In this document: positions 6,811 to 13,270 of the stretch, in pieces
Layout: every line of letters starts with the position of its first letter
How positions within the stretch are numbered: the first letter of the stretch is position 1
NCBI GenBank assembly: GCA_019421385.1
Contig: JAHZFK010000018.1
Span: 27,258-40,527 of the forward strand
Direction of reading: 5' to 3'
Length of the DNA stretch: 13,270 bases
Source: Clostridiales bacterium
Lineage (GTDB): Bacteria; Bacillota; Clostridia; Oscillospirales; Butyricicoccaceae
Notes under the pieces: model-generated
The model's input: the letters and a program-made list of their open reading frames with translations, nothing else
What the model was told of the DNA's origin: nothing
The model's database searches: none
Translations under genes and position numbers: made by a program

Positions 6811-7683
6811 TTACTGTATATTCTTTCGGATGCTCTGAACATATTGTTTGGAAGCCTGCTCATTCTCTTCCGGATAAGTAAACTGGAAGCGCTCTGCAAC
6901 AAGAAGTGCTGTTTTTCGGAACAGATGATAAGCTGTGTCGATCGCGTCCCAGAAATGTGCATAGTTCCCATCGGTATAGGTTGCGATATAGGCATTGTAA
7001 ATCTCTGCGGGCAGGTATTTCTTAAAATACTTATGTAATTTCCCACTCGATACGGAAAAATCTGTGTACGTTCCAATATACCAATCCAACATGGTTTCCA
7101 GCATATCCCGAACCAGGGTGTTGTAGGTATTCATGGCAAAAGGCAGCTCGTCTCGAGCTATTCCCTTTGCTACATCACATAAGCACCAAAAAAATTCTTT
7201 ACAGCAGCCGCGAAATTGTGCGTCAGAAGGTTTTTTGATATAAAAATCCGCATCGGTTGGTGGGGGCAATTGAGGAAAGCATCCTATTTTATCCAAAAGA
7301 GGAACGAATAATCTGTTTCTATTCTGTCCTTGCTTCATGACATCCAGCAGTTCTACACCAATATCGATCCGATTGCCGTCTTCAAACAGCAATAACCAGG
7401 AGTAGCTTTCCTCATATCGGGTTTGGATACCGAAACGCTCTCCGTATCCAAACGGCTCGTTCTGCTCTTGCTGCAAGACAACCTTCCCGAATTGGCTCAT
7501 CCAACTTGTATCTTGGATAAAGCTTTCCGTTTCTCGCACAACATACATCACATCAAAGTCTTGATACCTGTCTTTCGGCGCATTCGGGTTTGCTCTCGAG
7601 CCTTTTAGATATGCCGCGAAAACACGCTCGTCTGATTTTGCTGCATTGATGATAAGATTAAGCATTTCCTGTTCATTCCGCAC
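6811..7683 (-). CDS. Aminoglycoside 6-adenylyltransferase-like protein (ANT(6)/AadK family)
   Basis: The frame is open from an ATG at 7731, but GTG at 7681-7683 is the better start. It has AGAGGAG 8 bases before it, and the product then begins VRNEQEMLNLI, as in AadK/AadE proteins (MRxEQEM...). This gives 290 residues, the usual family length. The nucleotidyltransferase site is present: KGSRANP (27-33), QDFDV with Asp42 and Asp44, and the third acidic residue Asp107 in NRIDIG. The helical C-terminal half keeps the family's IKKPSDAQF...CCKEFFW and VAKGIARDELPFA stretches. The family transfers AMP to O6 of streptomycin. Whether this copy confers resistance cannot be told. No mobile element adjoins it, so it may be an intrinsic chromosomal copy. 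It has its own extended -10 promoter. Confidence 0.9.
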   Translation of the reverse strand: MRNEQEMLNLIINAAKSDERVFAAYLKGSRANPNAPKDRYQDFDVMYVVRETESFIQDTSWMSQFGKVVLQQEQNEPFGYGERFGIQTRYEESYSWLLLFEDGNRIDIGVELLDVMKQGQNRNRLFVPLLDKIGCFPQLPPPTDADFYIKKPSDAQFRGCCKEFFWCLCDVAKGIARDELPFAMNTYNTLVRDMLETMLDWYIGTYTDFSVSSGKLHKYFKKYLPAEIYNAYIATYTDGNYAHFWDAIDTAYHLFRKTALLVAERFQFTYPEENEQASKQYVQSIRKNIQ

Positions 7684-7783
7684 AATGATTTCTCCTCTGA
7701 CATTATGATTGTATGAAACATCCTGCACCATTTATCGTCAGGCGCTGTATCGGGACTTATTCGCTAACTTTTTGTCTGTTTAT

Positions 7784-7792
7784 AGTATAACA
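7784..7792 (-). promoter_or_regulatory. Extended -10 promoter of the adenylyltransferase gene
   Basis: On the minus strand TGTTATACT is an extended -10 element (TG-N-TATACT). No good -35 is visible at 17 bases (TCGATT-like only). The expected start is near 7777, about 95 bases before the GTG start. The 15-bp inverted repeat lies immediately upstream, in the -35/-70 region. Confidence 0.55.
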
Positions 7793-7818
7793 TACGTTCA
7801 AAGGAAATCGACCATAAA

Positions 7819-7854
7819 CAACAGATACCACCTATTACAAGGTGGTATCTGTTG
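7819..7854. repeat. Perfect 15-bp inverted repeat (hairpin) between two genes
   Basis: CAACAGATACCACCT (7819-7833) and AGGTGGTATCTGTTG (7840-7854) are exact reverse complements around the loop ATTACA. No strong U tract follows on either strand (minus: TTTATGG), so it is at best a weak terminator for the EAL gene ending near 8004-8069. It could instead be a regulator site upstream of the adenylyltransferase promoter, or a small mobile-repeat remnant. The rest of the gap from 7684 to 8003 holds only the promoter; I see no gene in it. Confidence 0.7.
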
Positions 7855-8003
7855 GTATATCAGCAGTTCCGATATGGAGTTCATCACACTTTTCGGGTAT
7901 TTCAGCCCGCTTGATTACGCACTATCAGCTGCTTTTCAAAATAAGATTTCTCATCCCATATCCAGACAATCTCAACATACAGAACATATTGATACTTACC
8001 AGA

Positions 8004-10906
8004 TCACTGAGGGATTGTGCTGGCCATATGTTTGGAATAGGGTTTGAGAAAATCCCGTTCAAAGTCGGCTATAGGCAATAGTACCCTTGGCCGTAGTTAC
8101 AGGAAAGCTGCGCCATCATCCGCTCATTTTCCCGCGTTTCCACTCCCTCGGCCACAGTGCTGATATTCAGCTGCTTGGCCAAGTCCAGAATGCAGCCCAT
8201 GATCTTGCGTTGCGTGCCCTCGGTGTCCTTGGCAACTCCCATCAAAAACAGGCGATCCAGCTTTAACTCGTCAATCTTCAGTCGTCCCAAGGTATTCAAA
8301 GAGGAATATCCACTTCCAAAGTCATCCATGGAAATGCGGAACCCAGCTGCCCGCAACTGATCAATGCAAGCATTGACCTGCTCCGTATGCTCCAAAGCCA
8401 GACTCTCTAAAATCTCGAGTGTAATATATCGAGGGGATATACCGTATTTTCTGGTAATGACCAGCAGCTTTTCCACATACCCCTCGCTGGCAAACAGCAA
8501 TCTGGTCTGATTAACTGAGATGTTGATCGGAGTCATTCCTTCATCTATCCAGTGCCGCAGCTTCTTGCAAACCTGCTCCACCATATAGAGATCCAGCTGC
8601 ACACAAAATCCATTTTCTTCAAACAAAGGAATAAACTGATCCGGAAAGATGAGTCCCCTATCGTGGGTTTGCCAGCGCACCAAAGCCTCAGCGCCCGTGA
8701 GCAGACCCGTGTGAAGATCCATTTTGGGCTGCAAATACATATGGAATTCCTCTTGCTCCAGCGCACACTGCATATGGCTTTCCACATAGAGACGCATCTG
8801 CTCGGCATCGTGGAGCGCCTCGTCATAGACACAGATCGACTGCTTTTTATCCCTTTTCCCTTGGGCTAACGCAGCCATCATGTAGCTATGCTTGGCCGCG
8901 GCAGAGAACGGTTCGGGCTCTGCTGCGGTCAGCACACAGCCGCAATATACAGAAACAGAATAGTCTCCCAGCAGCTCGGATGCCTCTTCCTGGATCATCT
9001 CCAAAAGGGTCTGAATACGATCGATGACAGAATCCGCTTGATTTTCCCGCAAGGCCAGATAAAATACATCAGCTGACTGTCGGCAGAAGAACTCCTCCGG
9101 TTGACAGATCTTGTCCAAACACTGCTTGATCCGGCACAAAAACTGATCGGCGACGGAAAGACCATAGGTTTCGTTGATATGCTTAAAGTTCCTCAGGTTC
9201 AGCGCGACCAACACCAGAGGGATTTTTTCATCGCAGGCCTGCGTAAGCAGCGCACGAAATTCATCGTCGTTGTATGCGCCCGTCAGATTGTCATACCGGG
9301 ATAGCTGCTCTAATTGCTGCTGGGTACGGGTCGCCTCTTGGCGGGCTTTCCTAGTGTTATGATAGAGAGAATGCAGGCACAAACTCAATACCAGAACGAT
9401 CAGTGTTACCAGCAGATGAAAACGATGCACATACAACCACTCAGTGGGTGTGTAGGTAACTTTTGCAGACATAGCCTGATAAAACATATTCTGGCTTTGT
9501 GCATCCGAGATAGAGCGGATATACCGATTTAAAATCGATAATAGATTTCCTGAGACATGACTCGTTACTCCAATGCAATAGGACACCGTTTTATCGCTGG
9601 ACCAATCCACGGAAAGGTTATCATAAAGTCCCTGCTTTTGGAGATAATAGTTTATCGAATACATATCCATACGGCCGCATTCCATCTTGTCGGACCGCAG
9701 GTTGTTAAGCATCGCTTGGGTGTTGGTATAAAAACGCTGGGTATCCGCATCACTTGAGGTGGTATCACCGGACGGCCCCCATACCAGCAAACTGCTTCCG
9801 CTGTAATAAGGCAAGGTAAATTGGATGCCATCCACTGTGATATAGTTTGAAGAGCTGGCAGCACAGGCAATCAAATCCACCTGTCCCTGCTGGATACGCT
9901 GAATACCATCCTCACAGGATTGCACAATGACAGGCTCATACTGCAAGCCTGTTGCTTCTGCCAGTGCTTCAAAATAGCTGGCTGCCATTCCCTGCACTTG
10001 TCCGTCCCGGACATATTGCAGCGGCGCATTTCCTTCGCAAAAAGCAACCTTCAGCGTCCCCAAATCCTGAATATACTGTCTGTCCTGCTCCGACATGACG
10101 AAAAGGCCTCTGGAGTAAAAATACTCATCGTAGAGCTCGGTTTGCAAATACGGATATGCCCGGCTCATCTGATACATTGCATTATTGAGAGGCTGGAGCA
10201 AGGACTGATTTCCTTTATACAGAGCAAAGTAATAAGGCGTAGGAGAAAATCTTGCTATGGTACGAAAGCCATCCATGACTGCCATATCGACCTGCAAAAT
10301 GGCATCCGCTTCGCCGGTGCGTACGGCGTTCAGTGCATCGGTAATCGTAGGATTCTCGATCACTTCATAAGTAAAATGGTTCAGCTCCGCATACTGCGAC
10401 AACTCTTCCATGCGTTGGGATAATTGTGGAGCCGATGCAACTTTCATCCCGTTCCATGAAGAAAAATCTTCCTCTGCCCACTTGCTGGAGTCTTCCGAAA
10501 CGGTTAGCGATGTGTACGTGGTTCCATAGCTATAGCTGGGATAAAGAAAATATTCCTCCAGAGACGGAAGATAGTTCATGGTGCCCATCATATCGATCTC
10601 ACCATCCATCAGCATTTGCATCAAAGTGCTGATTTGCGTATTGGTGTCCCCTTCCACCATTACAAACTCATAGTCCCAGTTCGTGTATAGGCTGAGGTAT
10701 TCCAGATAGTCTACCATATATCCAGCATATTCCCCATTTTCATCCAGATAGGAAATGCCATGCTGGATGGGAAATCCGACACGAACCACGGTATTCTTTC
10801 TTGAAGCACCCTGTGCTGCTGGCATCACAGATACCATGATGCATACGGCTAATATCAGCCATGCAAACTTTCTTGCTCGTTTCACCGTAACACAGATCCT
10901 CCCCAT
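8004..10906 (-). pseudogene. Tandem substrate-binding / degenerate GGDEF / EAL c-di-GMP phosphodiesterase, C-terminus frameshifted
   Basis: The main frame (8069-10906) gives 945 residues: signal sequence (about 12-33), two SBP_bac_3-like extracytoplasmic domains (about 38-265 and 284-480), a membrane helix (about 495-516), GGDEF (about 540-690) and EAL (about 700 on). The GGDEF motif is degenerate (SADVF at 611-615), so no cyclase activity is expected. EAL residues are intact: E740-A-L-x-R744, Asn795, Glu831, Asp861-Asp862, Lys882, Glu920 and Gln940. The frame stops right after QGYYCL. The missing end, LPIADFERDFL and 13 more residues, follows in another frame from 8078 to a TGA at 8004, so a deletion of about 13 bases is inferred from normal family spacing. 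The ATG at 10906 lacks a ribosome site. GTG at 10885, with GGGGAGG 12 bases before it, is an alternative start. The truncated protein may still be active. Confidence 0.8.
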
Positions 10907-10910
10907 TCAC

Positions 10911-10922
10911 AGCTATATAGCT
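10911..10922. repeat. 12-bp perfect palindrome directly before the EAL gene
   Basis: AGCTATATAGCT is self-complementary and lies 4 bases upstream of the ATG at 10906, where a ribosome binding site would be expected. It may be an operator or part of a promoter (TATAGC at a 16-base spacing from TTGAAG on the minus strand). Either reading would favour the downstream GTG start. The rest of the 79-base gap to the preceding cyclase gene shows nothing clear. Confidence 0.4.
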
Positions 10923-10985
10923 ATGATGATCTACTTCAAAATGCAGATAGGTTTTACCTTCCGCATACTTATCTCTCAGTCAAAT

Positions 10986-11935
10986 TTATTTAAAAAGGGA
11001 TCGGCGGTTATATTTCTTGTCTTCATAAAGGTCGATATCGGCTATTTCAATTACCTCTTCCAACCTTTTGTCAGCAGACACACTTGCTTTTCCAACCGAA
11101 ATACCTGCCCAGGCTTTCTCATCTTTTCCGGCGTCCACGATAGCACTTTTTATTCTCTGTGCAAAAGCATACGCCTGCTCATCTGTTTCAAAGCCGCTGC
11201 AAAGAAGAATAAACTCGTCGCCCCCCATTCGGCATACGATATCAGAGGAACGAACGATATTGCCGAGTGTGGCAGCCATTTTTTAAGTACATGATTGCCC
11301 GCCATATGTCCAAATGTATCATTGACGTCTTTGAATTTATCTACATCAATGATAAAGATCCAACAGGAAGGATGTGTATCCACATAATGCTGATATTCCT
11401 CCTGAAAAGTACGGTAGTTGATTAACCCCGTTAATCCATCCCGCTCGGCCAACACTTGCAGATATTCCATTTTTTCCAGTTTCTCATTAAACTGGCTGAG
11501 AAGCGTTTTAGGATAATATTCCCCGTCAGCCTGCTCAACATTGGGCAGGGAGTGATGGATATGAATGATTTTCCATCCGTCCTCTCTGCGCCGATACACC
11601 ATAGTGAAGCGGCTGTCCATATCAATGGTAACTTCCCGGTCTTCACTTTCCCAGTAAATATAGATCTCGCCATAGACTAGGCAAAGATCTTCCCCCAGCA
11701 AAACCGGTTCGCACCAAAAATCGCGAAACTGAAACTGAATATCGTTTCGCTCTGCAACTTCTTCGTACATGGCCGCATGAAATGCTTGTGCTGTTTGATA
11801 GATTTCGTGCTTGCCTGTTCCAATGATCGTGCAGGTTGGATCGATCCAATTTTCGATTGGATGACGGCCATTTTCATCCACATCCGAAAAATAAGTCTGC
11901 CACATCTGCTGGGTAAACTGACAAAAGTCCATCAT
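10986..11935 (-). pseudogene. SnoaL-like / GGDEF diguanylate cyclase split by a one-base frameshift
   Basis: The first frame (from ATG 11935) encodes an NTF2/SnoaL-like ligand domain (about residues 20-135, ending RREDGWKIIHIHHS), a short coiled linker, then the start of a GGDEF domain: DGLTGLINYRTF, IIDVDKFKDVND with metal-binding Asp197, and GHMAGNHVLKK. At an A6 tract (11279-11284) the frame is lost. The rest, MAATLGNIVRSSD onward with GGDEF and a complete C-terminus, is in the frame 11279-10986. Adding one A restores VLKKMAATLG, as in normal GGDEF proteins, and gives about 316 residues. The intact GGDEF has an RSSD product-inhibition site five residues upstream. AAAGGAG lies 12 bases before the ATG. 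It is upstream of, and probably cotranscribed with, the EAL gene. A real mutation, a slippage-tolerant gene and a sequencing error are all possible. Confidence 0.82.
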
Positions 11936-12319
11936 TTTTACGCATAACTCCTTTTAGCAAAATGTATGCAATCCATTTTCTCCCGCTATCACCGGATTTT
12001 TGTTTAGCGCCCTATTCTCCGGTATTGCGAATATTGATTTTCTCTTTCACTGTGCAACGCATCTCGACACAGTAATACGCTCGAGAAATATTGAACTTTG
12101 AGCCAAAATTTTTCTCATCCATTGTATGTCAGGAATATTTATTATTTTAAACATAACAATACTAGTTTTATATCGTCAGCAGGACACAAAAATATAATAC
12201 TTTTTGCAAAAGTGGAAATAATCCCCATCATACTCAAGCGCTAATTTTAATTCAGAAAGGCACGAGCGTAAAACTGTAATATGCCCATAAAATCATTCTT
12301 TTGACCAAAGCCACATAAC
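11936..12319. other. AT-rich intergenic region without a recognised gene
   Basis: About 380 bases between the cyclase start and the permease terminator. I see only short frames without ribosome sites (for example a 37-codon frame on the plus strand from about 11962). The region should contain the cyclase promoter on the minus strand; TATTATAT-like -10 candidates occur near 12193-12201 but lack a convincing -35. I looked for a c-di-GMP riboswitch and did not find its conserved core. Confidence 0.5.
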
Positions 12320-12360
12320 AAAAAAGCAGCAAGACAGCGAGGAAGGCACTGTCTTGCCGC
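12320..12360 (-). terminator. Rho-independent terminator of the AEC permease gene
   Basis: On the minus strand GCGGCAAGACAG (12349-12360) pairs with CTGTCTTGCTGC (12326-12337), a 12-bp stem with one G-U pair, followed directly by TTTTTT. It lies about 37 bases after the permease stop codon. Confidence 0.9.
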
Positions 12361-12396
12361 AAAAGGTGAAAGAGCATGGCAAATCGGGTGCTTTGT

Positions 12397-13270
12397 TCAT
12401 CCAAACACACGCAACGCAACCGATACCACTGGTATGCTGATAATCGAAAACACCGTCGAGAAAAAAACTCCTTTTGAAATATAATCTGTGTTTCTTCCCA
12501 ATTCACTGCTAATCATCACAACATTAGACGCAACCGGCATCGCCGACACCAATGTAATCGTGCCGAGCAGCAGCGGATCGTCGATAAACCAGCGACATAC
12601 CCCCAGCGTCAGCAACGGCAACAGGAACAGGCGGCAGGCCGCAAAAGGCAGCATGGACGTCTCCCGCAGCATCACGCGCAGCGGTTGCCCAGCCAGCGAC
12701 GAACCGACCACCAGCATCGCCAACGGCGTGGTCACGTTGCCCAATAGCTCAATCGGCTGTTCGATGAGCGCGGGGAAGCGCAAATCAAATACATACAAAA
12801 GCAAAGATGCTGCAGCCGACACCGTACCGGGATTGATGATCTTCCGAAGCGGCAATTTCTCGGCTTTCCGTTCTGTCGGCTGCAGCAAAATCGTGCCATA
12901 AGAAAAAACCGAAACATTAAACATCGCGATGAAAACAGACACATACAGGATCGCATCCGCACCCAATACCGCACTGATCACCGGAATACCCACAAAGCCT
13001 AAATTGGAATAGATCAACATGCTTTTATACTCATCAAAATGCGCCGCAGGTGCATGCAGCAAACATGCTAGCGGTCTTGCCACAATCGGCAGAAGCACGA
13101 AATAACCGACGGCCACACCAAGAATCTGCAGCAGCATCCAGCCGCTCTCCAACCTGCCGCAGGTCGTTACGCTATACAGGATCAGCGCTGGGCAGGTCAG
13201 GTTGACGATCACGCGGGAAAACAGCCGCTCAGATTCCTTATTCATGATGTGCAGGCGATTGGCAGCATAT
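12397..13270 (-). CDS. AEC-family (auxin efflux carrier-type) permease, 5' end outside window
   Basis: A hydrophobic transporter of the bile/arsenite/riboflavin-type fold. In-window motifs: LTCPALIL near the start, SNLGFVGIPV in the middle, PLAMLVVGSSLAG in the second half and SAMPVASN near the end, all typical of AEC carriers. An internal ATG occurs at 13245, but the frame is open to the window edge. The residues before it (YAANRLHIMNKESER) match the family's conserved end of the first helix, so that ATG is internal and the true start lies beyond 13270. Family members export or import malate, malonate or other organic acids; the substrate is unknown here. A strong terminator follows, and nothing links it to the c-di-GMP genes. 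Confidence 0.88.
   Translation of the reverse strand, partial: YAANRLHIMNKESERLFSRVIVNLTCPALILYSVTTCGRLESGWMLLQILGVAVGYFVLLPIVARPLACLLHAPAAHFDEYKSMLIYSNLGFVGIPVISAVLGADAILYVSVFIAMFNVSVFSYGTILLQPTERKAEKLPLRKIINPGTVSAAASLLLYVFDLRFPALIEQPIELLGNVTTPLAMLVVGSSLAGQPLRVMLRETSMLPFAACRLFLLPLLTLGVCRWFIDDPLLLGTITLVSAMPVASNVVMISSELGRNTDYISKGVFFSTVFSIISIPVVSVALRVFG

Noticed and set aside
6705..7076. Minus-strand frame ending IEDYRPALYARDIGCNVE..., extending past the adenylyltransferase stop
   Set aside because: Most of it overlaps the adenylyltransferase in another frame, and the short unique tail matches no family I recognise.
11936..12250. Possible c-di-GMP riboswitch upstream of the cyclase
   Set aside because: Searched for because of the downstream genes; the conserved GEMM core and paired stems were not found.
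12252..12506. Minus-strand 84-codon frame across the end of the permease
   Set aside because: It overlaps the permease in another frame and runs through its terminator hairpin.
13243..13245. ATG as the start of the AEC permease
   Set aside because: The frame stays open to the window edge and the upstream residues match the conserved family N-terminus, so the gene is partial.

Overview
The window looks like chromosomal DNA of a gut-type Firmicute (Clostridia, Oscillospirales/Lachnospirales-like). This is inferred from AGGAG-type ribosome binding sites, consensus sigma-A promoters, a TRAP sugar-acid cassette of clostridial style, and substrate-binding-domain-fused c-di-GMP proteins. No rRNA, tRNA, CRISPR array, transposase or phage gene was seen. 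Every gene I can support is on the minus strand, so transcription runs from high to low coordinates.

Region 1 (1-5700) is a sugar-acid catabolic operon in the order manD-like dehydratase, TRAP dctP-dctQ-dctM, zinc alcohol dehydrogenase, SDR dehydrogenase (cut by the window edge). Gaps are 3 to 37 bases, with one 17-base overlap. The transporter would import a hexonate or hexuronate. The two dehydrogenases would epimerise it through a keto intermediate, and the dehydratase would make 2-keto-3-deoxy-gluconate. This gene set fits L-idonate catabolism (via 5-ketogluconate and D-gluconate) or L-gulonate catabolism (via fructuronate and D-mannonate). A TTGACA/TATACT promoter precedes manD. Two palindromes with the same ACTTGT/ACAAGT arms follow it, and one is a perfect FadR/GntR-type operator (TTGTCCGACAA).

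Region 2 (5760-6715) holds the likely regulator of that operon. It is a GntR-family FCD-domain protein with its own terminator, a perfect TTGACA-17-TATAAT promoter and a leader of about 150 nt with two mutually exclusive hairpins.

Region 3 (6811-7854) holds an aminoglycoside 6-adenylyltransferase-like gene (GTG start, extended -10 promoter) and a 15-bp perfect inverted repeat upstream of it.

Region 4 (8004-11935) holds two adjacent c-di-GMP genes, and both are damaged. The upstream gene is a SnoaL-like/GGDEF cyclase split by one missing base in an A tract. The downstream gene is a tandem substrate-binding/TM/degenerate-GGDEF/EAL protein whose last ~25 residues are out of frame, apparently through a small deletion.

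Region 5 (12320-13270) is an AEC-family permease cut by the window edge, with a clear terminator. I do not see a wholly new system. The items most worth a second look are the operator architecture, the sugar-acid pathway assignment and the paired lesions in the c-di-GMP genes.
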